NCBI RefSeq assembly: GCF_021462265.1
Contig: NZ_JAJONF010000028.1
Coordinates: 1-64,000 of the forward strand
Length of the DNA: 64,000 nt
Direction of reading: 5' to 3'
Origin: Streptomyces shenzhenensis
GTDB lineage: Bacteria > Actinomycetota > Actinomycetes > Streptomycetales > Streptomycetaceae
A program made the translations under genes and the position numbers. Of this stretch, positions 33,430 through 41,013 are shown in pieces. Within the stretch, counting starts at the first letter, position 1, and each line of letters opens with the position of its first letter. The notes beneath the pieces are model-generated. The model did no database searches. It was not told the DNA's origin and saw only the letters and a list, made by a program, of their open reading frames with translations.

Positions 33430-33437
33430 ACCCTCAA

Positions 33438-33459
33438 TTTACTAGGACGTCCAAGTAAA
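33438..33459 (-). promoter_or_regulatory. Near-perfect palindrome over the icmA 5' region
   Basis: A 22-bp palindrome: TTTACTAGGAC at 33438-33448 mirrored by GTCCAAGTAAA at 33449-33459, with one mismatched pair. It lies 9-30 bp upstream of the icmA ATG and is probably an operator; TetR or MarR type regulators are both possible. It is not repeated elsewhere in the window that I could see. Confidence 0.55.
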
Positions 33460-33529
33460 TGTCGATGGAGTACCGCCGCACGGGTGTCCGTACGGCGGTG
33501 CGGTGACCTCGCCGCGAGGAGCCTGCGGC

Positions 33530-33874
33530 CTAGGCCTGGACCTTCGCGGCCACCGGAGAGCCCTCGGTGACCTTGGCGTCCAGCTCGCGGGTGACCTTGC
33601 GCTCCACGAAGAAGGCGGCGGTGGGGACGGTGCCCGCCAGCAGCACCCACAGCTGCTTGCCGACCGGCCACTTCGCCTTGGAGCCCAGGTCGAAGGCGAA
33701 GACCAGGTAGACGACGTAGAGCCAGCCGTGCGCGATGGCGACGACGCGCGTGACGTCGGCCGCACCGCTGATGTCCAGCCCGTACTTGGCGATCATGCTC
33801 AGGCACAGCAGCACCAGCAGCACACCGGTGACGTAGGCCAGGACGCGGTAGCGGGTCAGCACGCTTTTTTTCAT
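33530..33874 (-). CDS. DUF3817 membrane protein, copy 1
   Basis: A 114-residue protein with three predicted helices: about 10-29 (RVLAYVTGVLLVLLCLSMIA), 43-62 and 75-95, and the family core HGWLYVVYLVFAFDLG. It ends with a basic/acidic tail. Start ATG at 33874 is used; a GTG at 33892 is possible. Function unknown. A second DUF3817 gene lies 3.5 kb away at 37390-37734. It stands between the MarR gene and icmA on the same strand. Confidence 0.85.
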   Translation of the reverse strand: MKKSVLTRYRVLAYVTGVLLVLLCLSMIAKYGLDISGAADVTRVVAIAHGWLYVVYLVFAFDLGSKAKWPVGKQLWVLLAGTVPTAAFFVERKVTRELDAKVTEGSPVAAKVQA

Positions 33875-33940
33875 GGGGAAGAGCGTAACCACCCGTTCCG
33901 GGAGATCTTGCCCCGGGGCACGGCACGGCGGGCGGCGGGT

Positions 33941-34450
33941 TCAGTCCTCGTCGAAGTCGTGCGCGGCCACCCGCAGCGGCCGGAGCATCGCGAAGATCTC
34001 CCCGCACTCCTCCGCGTCGTAGGCCCCGAGCCCGAAGTCCATCGCCATCAGGTCGCGGGTGGCCGCCTCCACGACCTCGCGGCCCTTCTCGGTGATCGTG
34101 GCAAGCGTGCCGCGCCCGTCGTTGGGGTTGGGACGCTTGTCGACCAGACCCGACTTCACCAGCCGGTCGACGGTGTTCGTCACCGAGGTCGGGTGCACCA
34201 TCAGCCGCTCGCCGATCTTCGACATCGGCAGTTCGCCGGCCTTGGAGAAGGTGAGCAGCACCAGCGCCTCATAGCGCGCGAACGTCAGCCCGTACGGCTT
34301 GACCACCGCGTCGACCTCGGCCAGCAGGATCTGCTGGGCCCGCATGATCGAGGTGATCGCGGCCATCGACGGGACGTTTCCCCAGCGCTGCTTCCAGAGG
34401 TCGTCGGCACGGGCGATGGGGTCGAAGGGGAGACTGAGAGGCTTCGGCAC
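33941..34450 (-). CDS. MarR-family transcriptional regulator
   Basis: A 169-residue regulator. Winged HTH around 50-125: VVKPYGLTFARYEALVLLTFSKAGELPMSKIGERLMVHPTSVTNTVDRLVKSGLVDKRPNPNDGRG. The length is above average because of a 30-residue N-terminal arm (FDPIARADDLWKQRWG). GTG start. It precedes DUF3817 and icmA on the same strand and is a candidate regulator of them. Confidence 0.9.
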   Translation of the reverse strand: MPKPLSLPFDPIARADDLWKQRWGNVPSMAAITSIMRAQQILLAEVDAVVKPYGLTFARYEALVLLTFSKAGELPMSKIGERLMVHPTSVTNTVDRLVKSGLVDKRPNPNDGRGTLATITEKGREVVEAATRDLMAMDFGLGAYDAEECGEIFAMLRPLRVAAHDFDED

Positions 34451-34762
34451 GTCACCGACCCTACCGGCCGGTCATATAACGGTCAGCCGTGTCTCGGCTT
34501 TCGGTCATCTCCGCCACCACGCGGGCGGCAGGCCCGGCCGCCCGCGTCCCCGGGCGGCCGCGCGCGTCCCCCCGGACGGCCGCCACGGCAGCCGCGGTGA
34601 CGCCCGCCGGCTTCCACACGTCCGCTGAGATCCGCCGCCGTACGGGGCCTGCTCGTCCGGCTGCACCGAACCGGGCGGAGCACCGACGGCCGAGGAGGCC
34701 GCCGCACGGCCGGTCCGGCATCCGCCGCCCGAAGCGCGACGGCCTCGACGGCGGCCCTGGCC

Positions 34763-34871
34763 GGGCTGTCCGGCGGATCAAGTCGCGGGAAAGCAACGGT
34801 GGCTGTCAGCCGAGGTGAGCGGGGCGAGCGTGCCGGCCCCCGCGGCTGCGGCAGGATCCGCCGGACAGCCC
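34763..34871. repeat. 109-bp element bounded by 17-bp perfect inverted repeats
   Basis: The 17 bases at 34763-34779 (GGGCTGTCCGGCGGATC) are the exact reverse complement of 34855-34871, with 75 bp between. The right end abuts the stop codon of the TetR gene. It could be a long stem-loop or a MITE-like remnant. The rest of the 34451-34762 spacer holds no gene I can support. Confidence 0.6.
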
Positions 34872-35522
34872 CTAACGGCGCCCGGCCCGGCGCAGATGGT
34901 GTCGGACCGCGCGCTGGGCAACCGGGCCGAGTTCGTCCAAGGCGGCCACCATCGCGCCGAGTTGCTCAAGGGCGTCCAGTGCGGCGTGGGCGCCGGCGGT
35001 GTCGACGCCCTCGTACAGCTCGATGCCGACGAAGGACGCGGCGACCGCGCGGGCGAGCCCGGCCGGGTCGGCGAAGTCACCGAACGGGGTGGTCGCGAGG
35101 ACCCTGACGAGCGCCCTCTCGATCTCGGCGATCCACAGGTCGAGCCCCGCCGCCGTGGCCGGTCCGAGCGCTTCATGGGTCTGGGCGCCGGCCAGCAGCT
35201 GGCCGAGCAGGGCGACATGGCCGCCCGAGCGGGCCTCCTCGTGGATCTGCCGTCCCACGGAGAGGAGCTCGGAGAGCGAGCCGACCGCGGCGAGGCGGGG
35301 GCGGAAGCGGGCGACGGCCTGCTCGGCGCCGTACCGGCAGGCGGCGGCGAGGAGTTCGTCCACCGATCCGAAGTGGTAGAAGACCAGCGCCTGGTTGACC
35401 CCGGCCGCCGCCGCCACCGTACGGGCCGACGTCCTGGCGATCCCCTGCTCGGTGAGCGTCCGCAGCGCGCCCTCCAGCAGCTTGTTCTTGGTCTCCAGGG
35501 ACTTGGCGGTCTCCGGGCTCAC
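34872..35522 (-). CDS. TetR-family regulator of the SRPBCC/DUF4166 operon
   Basis: A 216-residue TetR protein. HTH: LLEGALRTLTEQGIARTSARTVAAAAGVNQALVFYHFGSVDELLAA (about 15-60). The C-terminal domain has SEFLIG-type helices and the end RRAGRR. It is the last of three genes on the minus strand (SRPBCC membrane protein, DUF4166, TetR), overlapping DUF4166 by 4 bp, and probably binds the two palindromes at 36978-37037 to repress its own operon. Confidence 0.88.
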   Translation of the reverse strand: MSPETAKSLETKNKLLEGALRTLTEQGIARTSARTVAAAAGVNQALVFYHFGSVDELLAAACRYGAEQAVARFRPRLAAVGSLSELLSVGRQIHEEARSGGHVALLGQLLAGAQTHEALGPATAAGLDLWIAEIERALVRVLATTPFGDFADPAGLARAVAASFVGIELYEGVDTAGAHAALDALEQLGAMVAALDELGPVAQRAVRHHLRRAGRR

Positions 35523-36199
35523 GCGCGCGGCTCCTCACGGACCGGCCGCAGCCCCGGCCGCACCCCGTGGCCGCGGATGTCGGTGTACGACGCCTCGAAG
35601 GAGCCCTGGTAGCCGAAGAGCGGCCCGAAGTACCGGTTCACGACCCGCACCCGGATCCGGAACCGGCCGGCGCGGTCGTCGTAGGACTCGCGTACCTCGG
35701 CGGTGGCGCCGACGAGTTCGGGGACGCGGACGTCCACCGGGCCCTCCCTGAACCGGTGCTCACCGGAGCGGATCAGCAGGGAGCCGTCGGCCTCCGCGTG
35801 CAGGTGCAGCTCGCTGGCGAGGTGCTGATGGGTGCCGAGGTAGTCGAGGATGCGGTCGCCCTTGGGGCTGAGCACCATCTGGGCGTCGAAGCGGCGGGGG
35901 CGGCCGGGCAGGTCGAAGGTGCGCACGAAGGTCACCGTCTCACGGCCGTGGGAGTCCGTGTAGGGCACATTCTCGATCTTGAAGGGCACGTTCCGGGCGG
36001 CCTCCGGGACCAGGATGTTGCGGGTGGCACCCAGTGCCAGGAACGGCTTCACGAAGGCCCCGCCGTGCCAGATCCGCTCCATCACACCGTGGCCGGTGCA
36101 GGCCTCGCCGCTCGCCAGGCCGACCGAGAAGCGGCGTTGCAGCCGTGGGTGCAGCCGGTCGAAGTCCGGGCCCAGCACCGTGCGGAACATCGAGGTCAC
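35519..36199 (-). CDS. DUF4166 domain protein
   Basis: A 226-residue protein of the DUF4166 family: FRTVLGPDFDRLHPRLQRRFSVGL at the start, NVPFKIENVPYTDSHGRETVTFVRTFDLPG in the middle and YFGPLFGYQGSFEASYTDI near the end. Homologues occur alone or fused to oxidoreductase-like domains; a lipid-like ligand is suspected, not shown. The GTG overlaps the stop of the SRPBCC gene (GTGA), and the end overlaps the tetR start. Confidence 0.85.
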   Translation of the reverse strand: MTSMFRTVLGPDFDRLHPRLQRRFSVGLASGEACTGHGVMERIWHGGAFVKPFLALGATRNILVPEAARNVPFKIENVPYTDSHGRETVTFVRTFDLPGRPRRFDAQMVLSPKGDRILDYLGTHQHLASELHLHAEADGSLLIRSGEHRFREGPVDVRVPELVGATAEVRESYDDRAGRFRIRVRVVNRYFGPLFGYQGSFEASYTDIRGHGVRPGLRPVREEPRA

Positions 36200-36939
36200 T
36201 GCTGTTTCTCCAGAGTGTGCAGGACCCGGGGGGCGGCGATCCGGGCCGGTGGGGTGCGCAGGCAACGGCGGGCGGCGGGGGTGGTCGCGAGCGGGGGCGC
36301 GACCAGGGCCAGCGACAGGGCCACGACGAGGAGCAGCGGGACCAGGAAGGCGACGGTGGGCGAGAGCGTGCCGGGCCCCGGCCCCCGGCTCAGGCCGATG
36401 ACGCAGCCGGCGATCGCCAGTGCGCGGACCGTCATCTCGGCGAACCAGTTCCACCGCGCCCGCTCCGGGGTGATCCCGCGCTCCAGCCACAGCCGCAGCC
36501 GGTCGAAGGACCACGCGGTCGCCCAGCCCATCAGCGGGCGCAGGACCAGGCGGTCGGCGAGCGTACCGAAGGCACCCCAGCGGGGCCGGTAGTCGTAGCC
36601 GGTGAGAAAACGGACGCCGTCGGCGACCGGGATGTACCGCCAGTAGCCGCTGCCCTCGGCAAGCAGCGAGAGCGGGTGCGGGGCGGCGAAGCGCAGGGCC
36701 GAGGTGCGGGTGCCGTCGGGGCGCTCCTTCTCCCCTGCCGAGACGCCGGTGCCGGCGATGGTCAGGAACGGGAGCACGCGCGTGGCGTATCGGAAGCGCT
36801 GCGGTTCGCCCGCCGCGCGGGGGAGGTAGTCGATCTCGGTGAACCGCAGGTCCCAGCGCTGATGCCGGGCCGGGTCCTGGGTGCGGGCCCACAGTTCGTC
36901 CAGATCGGCGCGGATGTGCGCCTCTATATAGAGCCCCAT
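36196..36939 (-). CDS. SRPBCC-domain protein with C-terminal membrane segments
   Basis: A 247-residue protein. The first 150 residues look like a START/SRPBCC ligand-binding fold (GLYIEAHIRADLDELWARTQDPARHQRWDLRFTEIDYL). Two membrane segments follow (about 168-184 and 192-216), then a basic tail. It may bind a hydrophobic molecule at the membrane. It is the first gene of the operon; its ATG is about 65 bases after the predicted start site, with no strong Shine-Dalgarno. Confidence 0.75.
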   Translation of the reverse strand: MGLYIEAHIRADLDELWARTQDPARHQRWDLRFTEIDYLPRAAGEPQRFRYATRVLPFLTIAGTGVSAGEKERPDGTRTSALRFAAPHPLSLLAEGSGYWRYIPVADGVRFLTGYDYRPRWGAFGTLADRLVLRPLMGWATAWSFDRLRLWLERGITPERARWNWFAEMTVRALAIAGCVIGLSRGPGPGTLSPTVAFLVPLLLVVALSLALVAPPLATTPAARRCLRTPPARIAAPRVLHTLEKQQ

Positions 36940-36977
36940 CGGTGTCGTACCCCCGTCACCTGGTCATTCGAGTGCTT

Positions 36978-37037
36978 TTTGAGCGATCGCTCAAACACTC
37001 GGGTGACGACGGTACCTTTTTTTGAGCGATCGCTCAA
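36978..37037 (-). promoter_or_regulatory. Promoter with twin perfect palindromes
   Basis: TTGAGCGATCGCTCAA occurs twice, at 36979-36994 and 37022-37037, centres 43 bp apart (about four helix turns). On the minus strand the distal copy holds a -35 (TTGAGC, 37032-37037), then 17 bp, then -10 TACCGT (37009-37014). The proximal copy would lie at about +8 to +23. A TetR dimer at each site would block initiation. Confidence 0.8.
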
Positions 37038-37099
37038 TCAGGCGGCGCAAGAAAACCCCGGCCTCACCGAGGGGGGGCCGGGGCTCTGTCCGCTTCCGA

Positions 37100-37393
37100 C
37101 TACTGGGCGAGGTGCCGCTCGACCGTCGCCACCTTGCTGGTGAGCCCGTCGGTGACACCGGGCCGGATGTCCGCCTTGAGGACCAGGGAGACGCGCGGGA
37201 CACGCTCCTCGACGACGGCGACGGCCCTCCTGACGACGTCCATCACCTCGTCCCACTCGCCCTCGACCGAGGTGAACATGGCGTCGGTACGGTTGGGCAG
37301 CCCGGACTCGCGGACCACCCGGACGGCGTCGGCGACGTACTCCCCCACGTCCTCGCCCACGCCCAGCGGCGTCACGGAGAAGGCGACGATCAT
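37100..37393 (-). CDS. MTH1187/YkoF-family (DUF77) thiamine-binding-type protein
   Basis: A 97-residue protein starting MIVAFSVTPLG, with VSLVLKADIRPG and a length typical of the MTH1187 family, whose members bind thiamine or related small molecules as a tetramer. The ATG overlaps the stop of the DUF3817 gene by 4 bp, so the two are co-translated. No thiamine riboswitch is seen nearby. Confidence 0.85.
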   Translation of the reverse strand: MIVAFSVTPLGVGEDVGEYVADAVRVVRESGLPNRTDAMFTSVEGEWDEVMDVVRRAVAVVEERVPRVSLVLKADIRPGVTDGLTSKVATVERHLAQ

Positions 37394-37734
37394 GCGTTCA
37401 CGGTTCCTTCCTCGCGGGCGCGGGACGCGATGACCGCGTCCTCGGCCTCGCGGCGCAGCCTGCGCTCGGCGAAGAAGCCGCCGGTCGGCAGGACGGAGAG
37501 GACGAAGTAGAAGAGGCCGGTCTTCAAGGACCACTTGGTGCGGTTCCAGGCGTCGGCCCAGAAGATCACGTAGAGGATGAAGAGCACACCGTGGATCGCG
37601 CCCATCACGGGCACCGCGTTGAAGTCCGTGGTCCGCTTGAGCACCGAGCAGACGAGCAGGATCAGGAAGGAGACGGCCTCCGGGGCGGAGACCAGGCGCA
37701 GGCGGCGGATGGCGGTGGCGGTCTTGATGTCCAC
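37390..37734 (-). CDS. DUF3817 membrane protein, copy 2
   Basis: A 114-residue paralogue of the protein at 33530-33874: three helices with the core GAIHGVLFILYVIFWADAW and SVLPTGGFFAERRLRREAED, shared in outline with HGWLYVVYLVFAFDL and TVPTAAFFVERKVTREL. It is coupled to the thiamine-binding-type gene. Function unknown. Confidence 0.88.
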   Translation of the reverse strand: MDIKTATAIRRLRLVSAPEAVSFLILLVCSVLKRTTDFNAVPVMGAIHGVLFILYVIFWADAWNRTKWSLKTGLFYFVLSVLPTGGFFAERRLRREAEDAVIASRAREEGTVNA

Positions 37735-37768
37735 GGGTCACCTTCGGTGGGAGAGACGTCCACTCTTT

Positions 37769-37792
37769 GTGAACGCGAGCACAAACGTTCAC
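37769..37792 (-). promoter_or_regulatory. Inverted repeat upstream of the DUF3817/MTH1187 pair
   Basis: GTGAACG (37769-37775) and CGTTCAC (37786-37792) with a 10-bp spacer, 35 bp from the start codon. Possible operator. The remaining spacer to 38208 (about 415 bp) is GC-rich with nothing I can name. Confidence 0.4.
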
Positions 37793-38221
37793 CCATTGTG
37801 GCAAAGAGCCTCGCGGTCCCCGCGCGGGGGTGGGAGGCCGGGCCCGGCGGCAGGCGGGAGCGGGTGCGCGGTCGTGTTCTTCATGCCCCCGCTTCTTCAT
37901 GACCCCGCCGGGACTGGTGGTACGCGCCGCGTGGGCGCCACTCGGCGACCGGCTTCGGGCAGAGCTGCACGCGGCGCTCTCCCCGGCGAGCGGAACGACC
38001 TCAAGGAGCGGCGGAGCGCCTTCCTGCCGCGCACCGACGAGGAGGACGGCGCCCCGCCGAGGTCCGTGGTCGCCCGCCGAGGTCCACGGTCGGCCTGCCG
38101 GCCGGGACGGCGGTGACACGCCTCCCGGCCGACCGGCGCCCTGCCCCCTAAGGGACGGATCGGGGGCGATGTCCACCTCCGGGACCTGTTGCCGCCGTCT
38201 GCCTGCGGCTACCTTCGCAGC

Positions 38222-38860
38222 GTGGCGATGTTCCGACTCCAGGGCAGCAAGGTGCTCGCCGTCGAGATGACCGGGGATGCCGTGAAGGCGAAGAACGGCT
38301 CGATGGTGGCGTACGACGGGCAGATGGCGTTCAAGAAACTGAGCGGCGGCGGCGAGGGGCTGCGCGGGATGGTGACCCGGCGGCTCACCGGCGAGCAGAT
38401 GACGGTGATGGAGGTGAGGGGGCACGGGACGTGCTGGTTCGCGGACCGGGCGTCCGAGATCAACCTGGTCGGCCTGCGGGGCGACAAGCTGTACGTCGAG
38501 TCGAGCAACCTGCTCGCGACCGACGCGGGCCTGCGCACCGGCACCACGTTCACCGGCCTGCGCGGCGCCTCCCAGGGCAACGGCCTGTTCACCACCACGG
38601 TCGAGGGCCACGGCCAGGCGGCGATCATGTCGGACGGCCCGGCGGTGGTGCTCAGGGTCAGCGCGCAGTACCCGCTGACCGTCGACCCGGGCGCCTACAT
38701 CGCCCACCAGGGCAGCCTCCGCCAGTCCTTCCAGTCGGGTGTCACCTTCCGCACGTTCTTCGGTGAGGGCGGCGGCGAGGCCTTCCAGATCCGGTTCGAG
38801 GGGGACGGCCTGGTGTACGTACAGCCGAGCGAGCGGAACACGATCGCGGGGGACGTCTGA
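38222..38860 (+). CDS. AIM24 family protein, copy 1
   Basis: A 212-residue protein of the AIM24 (TerB-like beta-sandwich) family: MFRLQGSKVLAVEMTGDAVKAKNGSMVAYDGQM, LTGEQMTVMEVRGHGTCWFAD, LYVESSNLLATD and the final GGEAFQIRFEGDGLVYVQ. TACCTT at 38210-38215 lies seven bases before the GTG, so the mRNA is probably leaderless; ATG two codons later is an alternative. First of three tandem AIM24 genes, whose bacterial role is unknown. Confidence 0.85.
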   Translation: MAMFRLQGSKVLAVEMTGDAVKAKNGSMVAYDGQMAFKKLSGGGEGLRGMVTRRLTGEQMTVMEVRGHGTCWFADRASEINLVGLRGDKLYVESSNLLATDAGLRTGTTFTGLRGASQGNGLFTTTVEGHGQAAIMSDGPAVVLRVSAQYPLTVDPGAYIAHQGSLRQSFQSGVTFRTFFGEGGGEAFQIRFEGDGLVYVQPSERNTIAGDV

Positions 38861-38861
38861 C

Positions 38862-39512
38862 ATGACCCTGCGCGAGGTGAACTCCAAGATGGTCGAGGCG
38901 ACCGTCGTGCCCGGGCAGCGGCTGTTCAGCCAGCGCGGCGCGATGCTCGCCTACAAGGGCGAGGTGTCCTTCACCCCCAACATCCAGGGCGGCCAGGGCG
39001 GCCTGATGTCCATGATCGGCCGCCGGGTCGCCGGCGAGGCCACCCCCCTCATGACCGTCGAGGGCAGCGGCACGGTCTTCTTCGGGCACGGCGGGCACCA
39101 CGTCCAGGTCATCACCCTCACCGGCGACACCCTCTACGTCGAGGCGGACCGGCTGCTCGCCTTCGAGGGCACGCTGCAGCAGGGGACGATGTTCATGGGT
39201 TCCCAGGGCGGCGTGATGGGGATGGTGCGCGGTCAGGTCACCGGCCAGGGCCTGTTCACCACCACCCTCAAGGGCCACGGCGCGGTCGCGGTGATGGCCC
39301 ACGGCGGGGTCTTCGAGATCCCGATCACTCCGCAGCGCCCGGTCCATGTGGACCCGCAGGCCTACGTCGCCCACCACGGCGACGTGCGCAACAAGCTGTC
39401 GTCCGCGCTCGGCTGGCGGGACATGGTGGGCCGCGGCTCCGGCGAGGCGTTCCAGCTGGAGCTCAGCGGCAACGGCATGGTGTACGTGCAGGCGTCCGAG
39501 GAGAAGCTGTGA
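38862..39512 (+). CDS. AIM24 family protein, copy 2
   Basis: A 216-residue paralogue: LREVNSKMVEATVVPGQRLFSQRGAMLAYKGEV, LMTVEGSGTVFFGHGGHHVQVITLTGDTLYVEADRLLAFEG, QGLFTTTLKGHGAVAVM and the shared end GEAFQLELSGNGMVYVQASE. It starts two bases after the first gene's stop and its own stop overlaps copy 3. Divergence between copies is high enough to suggest a hetero-complex rather than recent duplication. Confidence 0.88.
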   Translation: MTLREVNSKMVEATVVPGQRLFSQRGAMLAYKGEVSFTPNIQGGQGGLMSMIGRRVAGEATPLMTVEGSGTVFFGHGGHHVQVITLTGDTLYVEADRLLAFEGTLQQGTMFMGSQGGVMGMVRGQVTGQGLFTTTLKGHGAVAVMAHGGVFEIPITPQRPVHVDPQAYVAHHGDVRNKLSSALGWRDMVGRGSGEAFQLELSGNGMVYVQASEEKL

Positions 39513-40315
39513 GCGCATACGGGGCCGCCGGGGCGGCCGGGCCGGTCGTGTACGACCCCATGACCCTCCCCGTCGACGACAACGTCAACAAGTACACCTT
39601 CTGTGTGGAGCTCAAGAGCGGCCAGTGGTTCCTGCAGAAGGGGAAGATGATCGCCTACTACGGCGCGATCGACTTCAACGGCGTGGGACACGGCCGGCTG
39701 GACCGCCTGGTCCGCACTTCCTTCCATTCGCCTCTGCACGCGAGCGACTGGGTGGTGGCGGAGGGTTCGGGCAAGATGCTCCTCGCCGACCGGGCCTTCG
39801 ATGTGAACTCCTACGACCTGGACGACGGCAACCTGACCATTCGCTCGGGCAACCTGCTCGCTTTTCAGCCAAGTCTCGCGCTGAAGCAATCGATCGTTCC
39901 CGGTTTTCTGACCCTTATAGGAACCGGGAAGTTTGTGGCGGCGTCCAACGGCCCGGTGGTGTTCATGGAACCCCCCGTCCGGGTGGACCCGCAGGCACTG
40001 GTGGGGTGGGCCGACTGCCCCTCCCCGTGCCACCACTACGACCATGGGTACATGACCGGTGTGATGGGCGGTCTACGTGCACTGACAGGCCTCGGCGGGG
40101 CCTCCGGGGAGGAGCACCAGTTCGAGTTCGTGGGGGCCGGCACGGTCCTGCTCCAGTCCACCGAGACCCTGATGGCCGAGCAGGCCACGGGAGCGGTTCC
40201 GCACGAGCCCGGAGTGCCCGGCGGAGGCGTCCCCGCCACAGGCCGTCCACAGCAACCGGGCGCACCGCGCCTTCCCGGACAGCTGGGAGACCTCCAGCGT
40301 CGCTTCGGGCTGTGA
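39509..40315 (+). CDS. AIM24 family protein, copy 3 with Pro-rich tail
   Basis: A 268-residue paralogue with a 20-residue N-terminal extension. Core: YTFCVELKSGQWFLQKGKMIAYYGAIDF, LTIRSGNLLAFQPSL, TLIGTGKFVAASNGPVVF and EEHQFEFVGAGTVLLQSTE. A region with CPSPCHHYDHGYM differs from the other two copies and might bind metal. The last 45 residues are Pro/Gly-rich. GTG overlaps copy 2 by 4 bp. The GGGAAGT and surrounding AT-richer stretch near 39870-39940 is unlike the rest of the operon. Confidence 0.85.
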   Translation: MSAYGAAGAAGPVVYDPMTLPVDDNVNKYTFCVELKSGQWFLQKGKMIAYYGAIDFNGVGHGRLDRLVRTSFHSPLHASDWVVAEGSGKMLLADRAFDVNSYDLDDGNLTIRSGNLLAFQPSLALKQSIVPGFLTLIGTGKFVAASNGPVVFMEPPVRVDPQALVGWADCPSPCHHYDHGYMTGVMGGLRALTGLGGASGEEHQFEFVGAGTVLLQSTETLMAEQATGAVPHEPGVPGGGVPATGRPQQPGAPRLPGQLGDLQRRFGL

Positions 40316-40407
40316 GCGGTAGTCTGCGGAGTGTGACATCGAACGCGTGCGCACAGTCACACCACCCTCACTAGTTCGCCTTTCAACATTTTAGGTAGAC
40401 TTCACTC

Positions 40408-40884
40408 ATGGAGACCGAGACGGCCACGCGCTGGCTGACGGATGCGGAGCAGTGCGCCTGGCGCACCCACCTGGACGTCAACAGGCTGTTGACGTATCAG
40501 CTCGAAAAAGATCTGCAACCGTTCGGCCTGACAATGAACGACTACGAGATCCTGGTGAACCTGTCCGAGTCGGAGGACTACCGGTTGCGGATGAGCGATC
40601 TCGCCGCCGCGACCCTCCAGTCCAAGAGCCGGTTGTCCCACCAGATCACCCGCATGGAGAACGCGAACCTGGTCCGCCGCGAGAACTGCGAGTCGGACCG
40701 CCGCGGTCTGTACGCCGTCCTCACCGAGCACGGCATGGAGACGATGAAGAAGGTGGCGCCACATCATGTCGCCTCCGTGCGGCGGCACTTCATCGACCTG
40801 CTGTCACCGGAGGCACTCATGGAGCTGGACAAGGGCCTGAAGCCGATCGCGGACCACCTGCGGGGGCAGCGCGGGCGCCCGTGA
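40408..40884 (+). CDS. MarR-family transcriptional regulator
   Basis: A 158-residue MarR protein: NRLLTYQLEKDLQPFGLTMNDYEILVNLSESEDYRLRMSDLAAATLQSKSRLSHQITRMENANLVRRENCESDRRG. Its wing and recognition helix are clear. The 5' region is AT-richer and has GTGTGAC/GTCACAC inverted arms (40331-40337 and 40356-40362). The gene stands between the AIM24 operon and a convergent MFS gene; target unknown. Confidence 0.9.
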   Translation: METETATRWLTDAEQCAWRTHLDVNRLLTYQLEKDLQPFGLTMNDYEILVNLSESEDYRLRMSDLAAATLQSKSRLSHQITRMENANLVRRENCESDRRGLYAVLTEHGMETMKKVAPHHVASVRRHFIDLLSPEALMELDKGLKPIADHLRGQRGRP

Positions 40885-41013
40885 CGACAGGCGGCACCCG
40901 AAGAGCGGCGGACGGGGGTTCAGGTGCCGTCCGCCGCTCCGCCGCGTGGCGGTCACGGCATGCCCAGGGACGCGCGGGCACGCTCTGACCACCTCGCCGG
41001 CGTGGCTCTGAGC

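Noticed and set aside
34461..34796. Frames in the GC-rich spacer before the TetR gene
   Set aside because: Arg/Pro/Gly-rich without third-position bias; no start context.
37735..38208. Possible gene between the DUF3817 and AIM24 genes
   Set aside because: Several overlapping frames, none with a ribosome site or known motif.
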